The notes: generated by a model not told the origin, from the letters alone. A DNA stretch of 64,000 bases from Thermohalobaculum sp039816045 (GCA_039816045.1 JBCBYB010000001.1:1-64000), one strand, 5' to 3'. Positions 27,147-35,892 are shown, counted from the stretch's first letter. Made by a program: numbers and translations.

Positions 27147-27545
27147 ATGTCTGTGAACGATCCTCTCGGCGATATGCTGACCCGCATCCGCAACGCGCAA
27201 ATGCGCAAGCGGTCGACCGTGCTCTCGCCGAGCTCCAAGCTGCGCCTTCGGGTGCTGGACGTGCTGAAGGATGAGGGCTTCATCCGCGGCTATGAGGTGA
27301 TCGACAAGGGCGATCACAAGCCGCATGTGGAGATCAGCCTGAAATACTTCGATGGTCGCCCGGTGATCCGGGAACTGGCGCGTGTCTCGACACCGGGCCG
27401 GCGCTACTACACCGGGGTCAGTGAGATCCCGCAGGTGCGCAACGGTCTCGGAGTTTCCATCGTGTCGACGCCCAAGGGCGTCATGTCTGATGCGCAGGCG
27501 CGCGCCGCGAATGTTGGCGGCGAAGTGCTCTGCCGCGTGTTCTGA
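27147..27545 (+). CDS. rpsH: 30S ribosomal protein S8
   Basis: A 132-residue central-domain organiser that in E. coli also represses the spc operon. MSVNDPLGDMLTRIRNAQ and the C-terminal SDAQARAANVGGEVLCRVF fit. Start ATG 27147, ten bases after rpsN, with GAGGGGGAA upstream. Confidence 0.97.
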   Translation: MSVNDPLGDMLTRIRNAQMRKRSTVLSPSSKLRLRVLDVLKDEGFIRGYEVIDKGDHKPHVEISLKYFDGRPVIRELARVSTPGRRYYTGVSEIPQVRNGLGVSIVSTPKGVMSDAQARAANVGGEVLCRVF

Positions 27546-27555
27546 GGAGGGACCC

Positions 27556-28089
27556 ATGTCGCGAATCGGAAAACGCCCAGTCGAGGCCCCCAAGGGCGCC
27601 GAATTCAAACTTTCGGGCCAGACGGTCGAGTGCAAGGGGCCGAAGGGCACCCGCAGCTTCACCGCCGGCCCGGACGTGGAGATCACGCTCGACGGCAATA
27701 TCATCACCGTGAAGCCGCGCGGCGACACCAAGCGCGCTCGCCAGCAATGGGGCATGACGCGCACGCAGATTGCCAACTTGGCGCGAGGGGTGACCGAGGG
27801 CTTTAAGAAGGAGCTCGAGATCACTGGCGTCGGTTATCGTGCGCAGGTGCAGGGCACGACGCTGAAGATGGCTCTCGGCTACTCCCACGATGTGGAGTTC
27901 CCGATCCCTGACGGCATCGACATCAAATGCGCCAAGCCGACCGAGATCGAGGTGACCGGCATCGACCAGCAACAGGTCGGTGAGGTGGCTGCCAAGATCC
28001 GCGAGTGGCGCCGGCCCGAGCCCTATAAAGGCAAGGGGATCCGGTACAAGGGCGAGTACATCTTCCGCAAGGAAGGCAAGAAGAAGTAA
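27556..28089 (+). CDS. rplF: 50S ribosomal protein L6
   Basis: A 177-residue protein near the GTPase centre. SRIGKRPVEAPKG at the start and RRPEPYKGKGIRYKGE near the end are diagnostic. GAGGAGG precedes ATG 27556. Confidence 0.97.
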   Translation: MSRIGKRPVEAPKGAEFKLSGQTVECKGPKGTRSFTAGPDVEITLDGNIITVKPRGDTKRARQQWGMTRTQIANLARGVTEGFKKELEITGVGYRAQVQGTTLKMALGYSHDVEFPIPDGIDIKCAKPTEIEVTGIDQQQVGEVAAKIREWRRPEPYKGKGIRYKGEYIFRKEGKKK

Positions 28090-28098
28090 GGGCGCAAC

Positions 28099-28455
28099 AT
28101 GGCTACGAAACGGGACCTTTTCCTGCGGCGCCGACTGCGCGTCCGCAACAAGCTGAAGAAGATGGCACGGGGCCGCACGCGGCTCTCCGTCAACCGCTCG
28201 TCGAAGAACATCAGCGTGCAGCTGATCGACGATGTCGCCGGGCGCACGCTCGCAGCGGCCTCGTCGCTCGAGCCAGCGCTCGGTGTGGTTGGAAAGAACA
28301 ACGCCGAAGCGGCGGCCAAGGTGGGCATGGCGATTGCCGAGCGCGCCAAGGCGGCCGGGGTCGAGGAGGTGTTCTTCGACCGCGGCGGGTATCTCTATCA
28401 CGGCAAGCTCAAAGCGCTCGCCGATGCCGCCCGTGAGGGCGGATTGAAATTCTGA
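28099..28455 (+). CDS. rplR: 50S ribosomal protein L18
   Basis: A 118-residue 5S rRNA-binding protein. RRLRVRNKLKKMARGRTRLSV and FDRGGYLYHGKLKALADAAR are conserved. Confidence 0.97.
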   Translation: MATKRDLFLRRRLRVRNKLKKMARGRTRLSVNRSSKNISVQLIDDVAGRTLAAASSLEPALGVVGKNNAEAAAKVGMAIAERAKAAGVEEVFFDRGGYLYHGKLKALADAAREGGLKF

Positions 28456-28465
28456 GGAGGCGAGG

Positions 28466-29056
28466 ATGGCAGAACGGGACGGAGGCGGCCGGGGCCGCCG
28501 CGACGATCGCCGCGACGACGGCGACCCGGAACTGGGCGATCGCCTCGTCGCGATCAACCGCGTATCGAAAACGGTGAAGGGCGGCAAGCGGTTTGGCTTT
28601 GCAGCGCTTGTGATCGTGGGCGACCAGAAGGGCCGCGTGGGCTTCGGCTCGGGCAAGGCCAAAGAGGTGCCGGAGGCGATCCGCAAGGCGACCGAAGAGG
28701 CCAAGCGCACCATGATCCGGGTGCCGCTGCGGGAAGGGCGCACGATCCATCACGACATCAAGGGCCGCCACGGTGCGGGCCGGGTCGAGATGCGCGCGGC
28801 GCCGCAGGGGACTGGCATCATCGCTGGTGGTCCCTGCCGCGCGGTGTTCGAGATGCTCGGCATTCAGGACGTCGTAGCGAAATCGACGGGCAGCCAGAAC
28901 CCCTACAACATGGTGCGCGCGACCTTCGACGGCCTGATGGCCACGCAGTCGCCGCGTCAGGTGGCTTCGCGCCGGGGTAAGAAGGTGGCCGACATCCTGC
29001 CGGTGCGTGAGGGACCGCGCGAGGAGGCACCGGCTGAGCCGGTCGCCGAGGCTTGA
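28466..29056 (+). CDS. rpsE: 30S ribosomal protein S5
   Basis: A 196-residue decoding-fidelity protein. The dsRBD-like core has INRVSKTVKGGKRFGFAAL, preceded by an Asp/Arg/Gly-rich N-terminal extension and followed by an acidic Ala/Glu/Pro tail. GAGGAGG precedes the ATG. Confidence 0.97.
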   Translation: MAERDGGGRGRRDDRRDDGDPELGDRLVAINRVSKTVKGGKRFGFAALVIVGDQKGRVGFGSGKAKEVPEAIRKATEEAKRTMIRVPLREGRTIHHDIKGRHGAGRVEMRAAPQGTGIIAGGPCRAVFEMLGIQDVVAKSTGSQNPYNMVRATFDGLMATQSPRQVASRRGKKVADILPVREGPREEAPAEPVAEA

Positions 29057-29066
29057 GGAGGGGACC

Positions 29067-29255
29067 ATGGCCAAGACCATCGTCGTCAAGCAGATCGGCA
29101 GCCCGATCCGCCGCCCCAAGGAGCAGCGCGACACGCTGAAAGGCCTGGGGCTGAACAAGATGCACAAAACCCGTGAGCTCGAGGACACCCCCTCGGTGCG
29201 CGGCATGGTCAACAAGATCCCGCATCTGGTGACCATCATCGAGGAGCGCGGCTGA
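29067..29255 (+). CDS. rpmD: 50S ribosomal protein L30
   Basis: A 62-residue protein. IVVKQIGSPIRRPKEQRDTLKGLGL (quoted in two parts: KQIGSPIRR and TLKGLGLNKM) is diagnostic. Start ATG 29067 after GAGGAGGGG; the longer frame overlaps rpsE. Confidence 0.96.
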   Translation: MAKTIVVKQIGSPIRRPKEQRDTLKGLGLNKMHKTRELEDTPSVRGMVNKIPHLVTIIEERG

Positions 29256-29337
29256 GCGCTCCGGCCTTCGGGCTTGATTGAAGCTGTGGCGGCCGGGCGC
29301 GCATCCCCCGGTCGATCCGGCAAGGAGGAGATGCGAG

Positions 29338-29847
29338 ATGAGACTGAACGAACTGCGCGATAATCCGGGCGCGGCAAAGAAGCAGAAGCGCCTCGCCCGC
29401 GGGCCCGGTTCGGGCAAGGGCAAGACCGCGGGTCGCGGCATCAAGGGCTACAAGTCCCGGTCCGGCGCAACGGTCAAGGGATTTGAGGGCGGCCAGATGC
29501 CGCTCCACCGCCGTCTGCCGAAGCGTGGCTTCAATAACCCGTTCCGCAAGACCTTCGTGGTGGTGAATCTCGGCCAGCTTCAGGGCTTTATCGATGCGGG
29601 CAAGCTGGACGCAGCACAGCCGATCGACGAGGCCGCGATGGTGGTGTGCGGTATGGTGCGCCGGCGCAAGGACGGCGTGCGGCTGCTGGCCAAGGGTGAG
29701 CTGACCTCGGCCGTCACGCTGACGGTCACGGGCGCCAGCAAAGCCGCGGTCGAGGCGGTTGCGGCCAAGGGTGGATCGGTCACGATCTCGGCACCGGCGG
29801 CGCCGGAGCCCGCGGGCGACGAAGCAGACGCACCCGCCGAGGCTTGA
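29338..29847 (+). CDS. rplO: 50S ribosomal protein L15
   Basis: A 169-residue late-assembly protein. It opens MRLNELRDNPGA and has RGPGSGKGKTAGRG and EGGQMPLHRRLPKRGF; the C terminus is an Ala/Pro/Glu-rich extension. ATG 29338 is in frame with AAGGAGGAG upstream; ATG 29331 is out of frame. Confidence 0.97.
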   Translation: MRLNELRDNPGAAKKQKRLARGPGSGKGKTAGRGIKGYKSRSGATVKGFEGGQMPLHRRLPKRGFNNPFRKTFVVVNLGQLQGFIDAGKLDAAQPIDEAAMVVCGMVRRRKDGVRLLAKGELTSAVTLTVTGASKAAVEAVAAKGGSVTISAPAAPEPAGDEADAPAEA

Positions 29848-29880
29848 CCCGGGGCTCACAAAGCCCGATTTGAGAACAAA

Positions 29881-29902
29881 CGCGGCGGCAGCATCCGCCG
29901 CG
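29881..29902 (+). repeat. perfect inverted repeat in the secY leader
   Basis: CGCGGCGG and CCGCCGCG are exact inverse complements around CAGCAT, 35 bases before the secY start. There is no T run, so it is not an intrinsic terminator; it could be a processing, mRNA-stability or control element. Confidence 0.6.
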
Positions 29903-29936
29903 AAGGGGCATGTCCCCGTTGCCTTGGGAGGACGTC

Positions 29937-31286
29937 ATGGCTTCGACCGCCGAGCAGATGGCCGCAGGCGCCAGCTGGGGCGCCTTCGGCAAGGCCAAGG
30001 ATCTACAGAACCGGCTGCTGTTCACGCTGGCGCTGCTCTGCGTTTACCGCGTCGGCACGTTCATTCCGCTGCCCGGCATCGACACGGTTCAGCTCGCCCA
30101 GTTCATCGAGCAGACCCGCGGCGGCATCATCGGCGTCTTCAACATGTTCGCTGGCGGCGCGGTAGAGCGCATGGCGATCTTCGCTCTCGGCATCATGCCA
30201 TACATCTCCGCCTCGATCATCATGCAGCTCGCGACCTCGATGATCCCCGAGCTTGAGCGGCTGAAAAAGGAAGGCGAGACCGGGCGCAAGAAGATCAACC
30301 AGTACACGCGCTATGGCACCGTGTTGCTCGCGACCGTCCAGGCTTACGGCCTTGCGGTGGGGCTCGAAGGCCAGGGGCTTGCGGTCGATCCGGGGGCGTT
30401 CTTCCGCGCCTCCGTCGTGATCACCCTGGTTGGCGGCGTGATGTTCCTCATGTGGCTTGGTGAGCAGATCACCGCGCGCGGCGTGGGCAACGGCATCTCG
30501 TTGATCATCTTCGTCGGCATTGTGGCGGGCCTGCCGGGCGCCATCGCGCAGTTCTTCGAGCTTGGCCGCACTGGTCAGCTCTCGACCTTTGCGATCATCG
30601 GCATCTCGATCATGGCAGTGGCCGTGATCTACTTCGTGGTGTTCATCGAGCGTGCGCAGCGGCGGATCCTGATACAGTACCCCAAGCGCCAGGTGGGCCA
30701 GAAGGTCTATGGCGGGGAGAACCAGTTCCTGCCGCTCAAGCTGAACACGGCCGGCGTGATCCCGCCGATCTTTGCCTCGTCGCTGCTGCTCTTGCCGACC
30801 ACGGTTGCAAGTTTCTCGGCACAGTCGGGCGATGCGGGCTGGCTCGGGACCGTAGCGGCGCTGCTCGGCCATGGCCAGCCGCTCTTCCTCGTGCTGTTCG
30901 CGGCGCTGATCATCTTCTTCGTGTTCTTCTACACGGCGGTGGTCTTCAACCCGGAAGAAGTCGCGGACAACCTCAAGAAGCACGGCGGCTTCGTGCCTGG
31001 TATCCGGCCCGGCAAGCGCACGGCGGAATACCTCGACTATGTGCTGACCCGTCTCTCGGTGGTCGGCGCGCTCTATCTGGTCTTCGTCTGTCTCTTGCCG
31101 GAGCTCCTGATCGCAGAGGTCGGTGTGCCCTTCTATTTCGGCGGCACCTCGCTGCTGATCGTGGTCTCGGTGACGATGGATACGATCACACAGATCCAAA
31201 GCCACTTGATGGCGCATCAATATCAGGGCTTGATCGAGAAATCGCGCATCCGCGGTAAGAAGCGCTCTGGACCGAAGGGCGCCTGA
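29937..31286 (+). CDS. secY: preprotein translocase subunit SecY
   Basis: A 449-residue central channel of the Sec translocon with ten hydrophobic spans. The plug and lateral-gate segments are recognisable (PYISASIIMQLATSMIPELE; MWLGEQITARGVGNGISLI). MASTAEQMA at ATG 29937 has GGGAGGA upstream; a start at 29910 adds nine residues without a ribosome-binding site. It exports unfolded proteins, including the porin and lipoproteins found in this window. Confidence 0.97.
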   Translation: MASTAEQMAAGASWGAFGKAKDLQNRLLFTLALLCVYRVGTFIPLPGIDTVQLAQFIEQTRGGIIGVFNMFAGGAVERMAIFALGIMPYISASIIMQLATSMIPELERLKKEGETGRKKINQYTRYGTVLLATVQAYGLAVGLEGQGLAVDPGAFFRASVVITLVGGVMFLMWLGEQITARGVGNGISLIIFVGIVAGLPGAIAQFFELGRTGQLSTFAIIGISIMAVAVIYFVVFIERAQRRILIQYPKRQVGQKVYGGENQFLPLKLNTAGVIPPIFASSLLLLPTTVASFSAQSGDAGWLGTVAALLGHGQPLFLVLFAALIIFFVFFYTAVVFNPEEVADNLKKHGGFVPGIRPGKRTAEYLDYVLTRLSVVGALYLVFVCLLPELLIAEVGVPFYFGGTSLLIVVSVTMDTITQIQSHLMAHQYQGLIEKSRIRGKKRSGPKGA

Positions 31287-31336
31287 CACGACACCAACCG
31301 GCGCGAAAGACGCCATGTCAATCGGGGGACACGCTT

Positions 31337-31981
31337 ATGAACATCATTCTGCTCGGCCCGCCGGGGGCTGGCAAAGGCACACAGGCGCGCATTCTGCAGG
31401 ATCGCGACGGCATGGTGCAGCTGTCCACAGGAGATATGCTGCGCGCCGCGGTCAAGGCAGGCACTGACGTCGGGCTGAAGGCCAAAGCAGTGATGGAGGC
31501 GGGCCAACTCGTTTCCGATGAGATCGTGACCGGCTGCGTGTCCGCCCGTCTCGACGAGCCCGATGTGAAGGCCGGCGTGATCTTTGATGGCTATCCGCGG
31601 ACCGCGGCGCAGGCCGAATCGCTGGATGCTCTCCTGGCCGAGAAGGGGATGACCCTGGATGCCGTCGTGTCGATGGATGTCGACGATGAGCTTCTGGTGG
31701 ACCGCGTCGCCGGGCGCTACACCTGCGCGATGTGTGGCGAGGGGTATCACGACACCCACAAGAAGCCGTCCAAGGAAGGCGTCTGCGACAATTGTGGGTC
31801 TACCGAGTTCAAACGCCGCGCCGATGATAACGCCGAAACCGTGCGGGAGCGGCTTAAGGCTTATCATGCCGACACGGCGCCGTTGATCGAGTACTACGCC
31901 AAAACGGGCAAGCTGAAGTCGGTCGACGGCATGGCGGATATCGACCAGGTCACCGCTGCGATCAAGGGCGCGCTCGCCTGA
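31337..31981 (+). CDS. adk: adenylate kinase
   Basis: A 214-residue enzyme converting ATP plus AMP to two ADP. The P loop GPPGAGKGTQ is at residues 7-16. The LID carries four cysteines (130, 133, 150, 153), which marks the zinc-binding long form known from relatives such as Paracoccus. GGGGGACACGCTT precedes the ATG. Its place between secY and rpsM is the common spc/alpha junction. Confidence 0.97.
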   Translation: MNIILLGPPGAGKGTQARILQDRDGMVQLSTGDMLRAAVKAGTDVGLKAKAVMEAGQLVSDEIVTGCVSARLDEPDVKAGVIFDGYPRTAAQAESLDALLAEKGMTLDAVVSMDVDDELLVDRVAGRYTCAMCGEGYHDTHKKPSKEGVCDNCGSTEFKRRADDNAETVRERLKAYHADTAPLIEYYAKTGKLKSVDGMADIDQVTAAIKGALA

Positions 31982-32026
31982 TCCGACATGCGCAAAGGTG
32001 TGCGGACGAAAAGGCTTGACAGGGGG

Positions 32027-32054
32027 TTGATCTGTCTGGCGGAGCGACTATAGT
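32027..32054 (+). promoter_or_regulatory. putative promoter of the alpha operon
   Basis: TTGATC is followed after 16 bases by TATAGT, a good -10 box. The predicted start of transcription near 32061 lies just before a strong hairpin with a T run. Confidence 0.55.
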
Positions 32055-32070
32055 CCGCGCTTCGCAAACA

Positions 32071-32109
32071 CCGTTGTGGCGCTCAGGATGCAGCGCCCGG
32101 CGGTTTTTT
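32071..32109 (+). terminator. hairpin with T run in the rpsM leader (terminator or attenuator)
   Basis: CCGTTG-T-GGCGCT pairs with AGCGCC-CGGCGG (12 pairs, two of them G-T, one bulged T) around CAGGATGC, followed at once by six T residues. It ends adk-side readthrough or, given the promoter just upstream, could attenuate the alpha operon. Confidence 0.75.
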
Positions 32110-32201
32110 GAATTGTGAGTTGGGGCGCAGGCCGGGCGGGCCGGTTGGCGGCAACGGGCCCAGGGGCGAGAGCGCCGGGCTGGATCAAGACGGAGAGACA
32201 C

Positions 32202-32570
32202 GTGGCGCGCATCGCAGGCGTTAACATTCCCACGGCGAAGCGGGTGCCGATTGCCCTCACTTATGTGCATGGGATCGGCCATACGACGGCGAACAAGATC
32301 TGCACCGATCTCAGCATTCCGGCCGAGCGCCGGGTGAATGAGCTGTCGGATGCCGAAGTGCTGGCGATTCGCGAGTATGTCGACGCCAATCTGACGGTTG
32401 AGGGCGATCTGCGCCGTGAGCGTGCGGTCGATATCAAGCGGCTGATGGACCTCGGCTGTTATCGCGGCTTGCGCCATCGCCGCGGTCTGCCGACGCGTGG
32501 TCAGCGGACCCACACCAATGCCCGCACCCGCAAGGGCCCGGCCAAGCCGATTGCCGGCAAGAAGAAATAA
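32202..32570 (+). CDS. rpsM: 30S ribosomal protein S13
   Basis: A 122-residue head protein contacting the 50S subunit. ARIAGVNIPTAKRVPIALTY and the C-terminal RGQRTHTNARTRKGPAK are diagnostic. The start is GTG at 32202, giving the expected first residues, with GGAGAG upstream; an ATG farther upstream would add a non-conserved extension. A GTG start in such a highly expressed gene may moderate translation. Confidence 0.96.
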   Translation: MARIAGVNIPTAKRVPIALTYVHGIGHTTANKICTDLSIPAERRVNELSDAEVLAIREYVDANLTVEGDLRRERAVDIKRLMDLGCYRGLRHRRGLPTRGQRTHTNARTRKGPAKPIAGKKK

Positions 32571-32582
32571 GGGGCAGGTCAG

Positions 32583-32972
32583 ATGGCACGCGACAAGCGA
32601 GTTACGAAGAAGAAGGTTTCGAAGAACATCACCTCGGGCGTGGCCCATGTGAACTCGTCCTTCAACAATACAATGATTACGATCTCCGACGCTCAGGGCA
32701 ACGCGATTGCCTGGTCGTCGGCCGGCGCAATGGGCTTTAAGGGCTCGCGGAAGTCGACCCCCTACGCGGCGCAGGTCGCGGCGGAGGATGCCGGCAAGAA
32801 AGCGCAGGAGCACGGCATGCGGACCCTTGAGGTCGAGGTGCAGGGCCCGGGCTCGGGACGCGAGTCGGCGCTCCGCGCGCTGCAGGCCGTCGGCTTCCAG
32901 GTGACCGCCATTCGCGACGTCACCCCGATTGCGCACAATGGCTGCCGCCCGCCCAAGCGCCGCCGCGTCTGA
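32583..32972 (+). CDS. rpsK: 30S ribosomal protein S11
   Basis: A 129-residue platform protein. SGVAHVNSSFNNTMITISD and the ending HNGCRPPKRRRV are diagnostic. Twelve bases after rpsM. Confidence 0.98.
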   Translation: MARDKRVTKKKVSKNITSGVAHVNSSFNNTMITISDAQGNAIAWSSAGAMGFKGSRKSTPYAAQVAAEDAGKKAQEHGMRTLEVEVQGPGSGRESALRALQAVGFQVTAIRDVTPIAHNGCRPPKRRRV

Positions 32973-32990
32973 TCGCGTTTGACCCCTTTT

Positions 32991-33026
32991 CGGGCCTGTC
33001 TGCTGGGAGATCCCAGGGCGGGCCCG
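32991..33026 (+). repeat. two-part hairpin in the rpsK-rpoA spacer
   Basis: CGGGCC (32991-32996) can pair with GGCCCG (33021-33026), enclosing an inner CTGGG/CCCAG hairpin (33003-33016). No T run follows, so it is not a classical terminator. It lies 60-95 bases before the rpoA start. Confidence 0.5.
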
Positions 33027-33087
33027 TACGCGTTTCCTCGGGAGTGGCGCGCCTTGGATCAGGTGCACCACAGGCATGGAGGACAAG

Positions 33088-34104
33088 ATGATCCACAAGA
33101 ACTGGCAGGAACTCATCAAGCCCCGCAGCCTCGAAGTCTCCGCAGGCCGGGAGCCGGCACGCATGGCGACCGCCGTGGCGGAGCCGCTGGAACGAGGCTT
33201 TGGCCTCACCCTCGGCAACGCGCTGCGCCGGGTGCTGTTGTCCTCGTTGCAGGGGGCGGCGATCTCGGCCGTGCAGATCGATGGTGTGCTTCATGAATTT
33301 TCGAGCGTCTCCGGCGTTCGTGAGGACGTGACCGACATCGTGCTCAACCTTAAGGGCGTGGCCCTGCGGATGGACGGTGACGGGCCCAAGCGGCTGCAGC
33401 TTTCGGCGCGCGGCCCGGGTGCGGTGACGGCGGGCGATATCGTTGAGATTGCGGGCGTCGACATCATCAACAAAGACCACGTGATCTGCCACCTTGACGA
33501 AGGTGCGAGCTTCCACGCGGAGCTCACCGTCGCCGTTGGCAAGGGCTATGTGGCCGCCGACAAGAACCGGCCTGAGGATGCGCCCATCGGCTTTATCCCG
33601 ATCGACGCGCTTTACTCGCCGGTCAAGAAGGTTTCCTACAAGGTTGAGCCGACCCGTGAGGGCCAGGTGCTCGACTATGACAAGCTGTCGATCACGGTGG
33701 AGACGGACGGCTCGCTGAGCCCGGACGATGCACTCGCCTACGCAGCCCGGATCCTGCAGGACCAGCTGCAGACCTTCATCAACTTCGAGGAGCCGTCCTC
33801 GGGCACCCGGGTCGAGGAAGACAGCGATCTCGACTTCAACCCGCTGCTGCTGAAGAAGGTCGACGAGCTCGAGCTCTCCGTGCGCTCGGCCAACTGCCTC
33901 AAGAACGACAACATCGTCTATATCGGCGATCTCATTCAGAAGACCGAGGCGGAGATGCTGCGCACCCCGAACTTCGGGCGCAAATCGCTGAACGAGATCA
34001 AGGAAGTGCTCTCGACCATGGGCCTTCATCTCGGTATGGACGTGCCGGAATGGCCGCCCGAGAACATCGAGGATCTGGCCAAGAAGTTCGAAGACCACCT
34101 ATGA
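33088..34104 (+). CDS. rpoA: DNA-directed RNA polymerase subunit alpha
   Basis: A 338-residue subunit that nucleates polymerase assembly and contacts activators and UP elements. The N-terminal domain has ERGFGLTLGNALRRVLLSSL; the C-terminal domain has ELSVRSANCLKNDNI and NFGRKSLNEIKEVL. The start MIHKNWQELIKP at ATG 33088 is preferred over ATG 33076 because GGAGGA lies between the two. Confidence 0.98.
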   Translation: MIHKNWQELIKPRSLEVSAGREPARMATAVAEPLERGFGLTLGNALRRVLLSSLQGAAISAVQIDGVLHEFSSVSGVREDVTDIVLNLKGVALRMDGDGPKRLQLSARGPGAVTAGDIVEIAGVDIINKDHVICHLDEGASFHAELTVAVGKGYVAADKNRPEDAPIGFIPIDALYSPVKKVSYKVEPTREGQVLDYDKLSITVETDGSLSPDDALAYAARILQDQLQTFINFEEPSSGTRVEEDSDLDFNPLLLKKVDELELSVRSANCLKNDNIVYIGDLIQKTEAEMLRTPNFGRKSLNEIKEVLSTMGLHLGMDVPEWPPENIEDLAKKFEDHL

Positions 34105-34168
34105 GACGACCCGGGGGCGAACGCCCCCCAACCACAAAGTATAAACCCCGTAGACGGAGATCTGAGAT

Positions 34169-34591
34169 ATGCGACACGGTAATGGTTACCGCAAACTGAA
34201 CCGCACCCATGAGCACCGCAAGGCGATGCTCGCGAATATGGCCGCCTCGCTGATCGAGCACGAGCAGATCAAGACGACCCTGCCCAAGGCCAAGGAACTG
34301 CGCCCCTATGTCGAGAAGCTGGTGACGCTCGGCAAGCGCGGTGACCTGCATGCTCGGCGCCAGGCCTTTGCGACACTGCGCAGCGATGCGGCCGTGGCAA
34401 AGCTCTTCGACGCCATCGCCGAGCGCTACAAGGAGCGCCAGGGCGGCTACTGCCGGGTGTTGAAGGCGGGCTTCCGCTATGGCGACATGGCGCCGATGGC
34501 GATCATCGAGTTCGTCGACCGCGACCCGGAGGCCAAGGGCCGCATCGACCGTGAGCGTGTGGCTGCCGAAGAGGCTGCTGCCGAGGAGTGA
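34169..34591 (+). CDS. rplQ: 50S ribosomal protein L17
   Basis: A 140-residue protein closing the alpha operon. MRHGNGYRKLNRTHEHRKAM is diagnostic. The spacer from rpoA holds a small perfect hairpin (GGGGGC/GCCCCC at 34113-34128) with no T run. Confidence 0.97.
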   Translation: MRHGNGYRKLNRTHEHRKAMLANMAASLIEHEQIKTTLPKAKELRPYVEKLVTLGKRGDLHARRQAFATLRSDAAVAKLFDAIAERYKERQGGYCRVLKAGFRYGDMAPMAIIEFVDRDPEAKGRIDRERVAAEEAAAEE

Positions 34592-34617
34592 TCGGCGGTG
34601 CAACTTGCAGCGCATCG

Positions 34618-34648
34618 GGGCGGCCTCACGGGTCGCCCTTTGCATTTT
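34618..34648 (+). terminator. probable terminator of the alpha operon
   Basis: GGGCGGCC pairs with GGTCGCCC (eight pairs, one G-T) around a five-base loop, followed by TTTGCATTTT. The interrupted T run makes it weaker than the other terminators here. Confidence 0.6.
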
Positions 34649-34659
34649 GAAGGCGAGGC

Positions 34660-35892
34660 ATGAGCAACTCCGCGGACGCCTTGGACTGGCTACACCGCGC
34701 AACCCTCGACGGGCTGCCGCTCACCACGGTGCTTGATGGGTTGGTGGAGCGCCTCCGCGCCGGCGGCGCGCCCATTGACCGGATGCACCTCTCGCACCCG
34801 GTGCTGCACCCTATGGTCTATGTGATCGGCGTCGACTGGACGCCCGAGGGGGGAGCCGTCTCCGCGACCTATGATCATAGCAGCTGGTCACAACCGCGAT
34901 GGCTCGACAGCCCCCTCTTTGCGGTTGTGCGAGGCTGGGACCGCCGTTTGCGCCGTCGCCTCTCGGGGCCGGAGGCAGTGCTCGATTTCCCAATGTTGGC
35001 CCAGCTGAGCGCAGTGGGCTTCACGGACTATGTGGCCTCGGCGCTGCCCTTCGCCGGGTTCTTTCGCCCACCACGAACCGAGGCCGAGCGCGCCGTGATG
35101 CCGACCAGCACCGGCATCGCGCTCAGCTACGCCACCCGGCGCGAGGGCGGGTTTTCGGACGCCGATATGGCTCAGTTCGATGCGCTGCTCGCCCCGCTTG
35201 GCGTGCTGGTGAAGACCGTGGCCCAGAGCCAGATCGCTGAGACCATCGCGCGCTGCTATATCGGTGAGCGGGCCGGGCCACGGGTGCTCGGCGGAGAAAT
35301 CACGCTGGGCGATGTCGCATCTACGGAGGCGGTGATCTGGGTCTCCGACCTGCGCGGCTCAACGCCGCTTGCGGCTCGGCTGCCGGGGCGTGCGTTTACT
35401 GCGCTGATCAACGCCTTCTTCGACTGCACTCTTGGGGCGGTGGTGGCCGAGGGGGGCGAGCCGCTGACGCTGATGGGGGACGGCGCGGTCGCGATTTTCC
35501 CGCTTGGCGACGAGGGGCTGGACGGGGCCCGCGCGGCCGCCCTGCGCGCAGTGACCGCGGCGGAGGCACGTCTGGCCCGGCTGAACACCGACCGTGAGGC
35601 AGAGGGCGAGGCGCCACTTCGTTGGGGTCTCGGGCTCGACGTGGGCACCGTGGACTACGGCAACATCGGGATCGTGGGGCGCCAGAGCTGGAGCGTGCTC
35701 GGCGATGCGGTCAACCGGACGGCGCGGCTCGAGGGCCTGACCAAACCGCTCGGGCGGACGGTTCTCGCGACGGAGGCTTTCGTTGCCGGGCTCACCCCGC
35801 CTTGGGAACCGCTCGGCCGACATCCGCTTGCGGGGCTCGACGCCCCCGTTGCGGTCTTCGCCCCCCTTTCACCCACCGGGTCAGCGCCTTAG
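34660..35892 (+). CDS. class III adenylate/guanylate cyclase domain protein
   Basis: A 410-residue protein. The C-terminal half (about 215-400) is a class III cyclase catalytic domain: WVSDLRGST carries the first metal Asp, LMGDGAVAIFP the second, and GDAVNRTARLE the conserved Asn/Arg segment. The first 210 residues form an uncharacterised sensor-like region without membrane spans or signal peptide, so the enzyme should be cytosolic. It would make cAMP or cGMP; substrate choice was not deduced. AAGGCGAG precedes the ATG, 69 bases after rplQ and just past the alpha-operon terminator, so it may be partly co-transcribed. Confidence 0.88.
   Translation: MSNSADALDWLHRATLDGLPLTTVLDGLVERLRAGGAPIDRMHLSHPVLHPMVYVIGVDWTPEGGAVSATYDHSSWSQPRWLDSPLFAVVRGWDRRLRRRLSGPEAVLDFPMLAQLSAVGFTDYVASALPFAGFFRPPRTEAERAVMPTSTGIALSYATRREGGFSDADMAQFDALLAPLGVLVKTVAQSQIAETIARCYIGERAGPRVLGGEITLGDVASTEAVIWVSDLRGSTPLAARLPGRAFTALINAFFDCTLGAVVAEGGEPLTLMGDGAVAIFPLGDEGLDGARAAALRAVTAAEARLARLNTDREAEGEAPLRWGLGLDVGTVDYGNIGIVGRQSWSVLGDAVNRTARLEGLTKPLGRTVLATEAFVAGLTPPWEPLGRHPLAGLDAPVAVFAPLSPTGSAP

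Noticed and set aside
32016..32054. A perfect TTGACA at 32016-32021 as the -35 box for the TATAGT at 32049
   Set aside because: The spacing would be 27 bases, far too long; TTGATC at 32027 gives 16.
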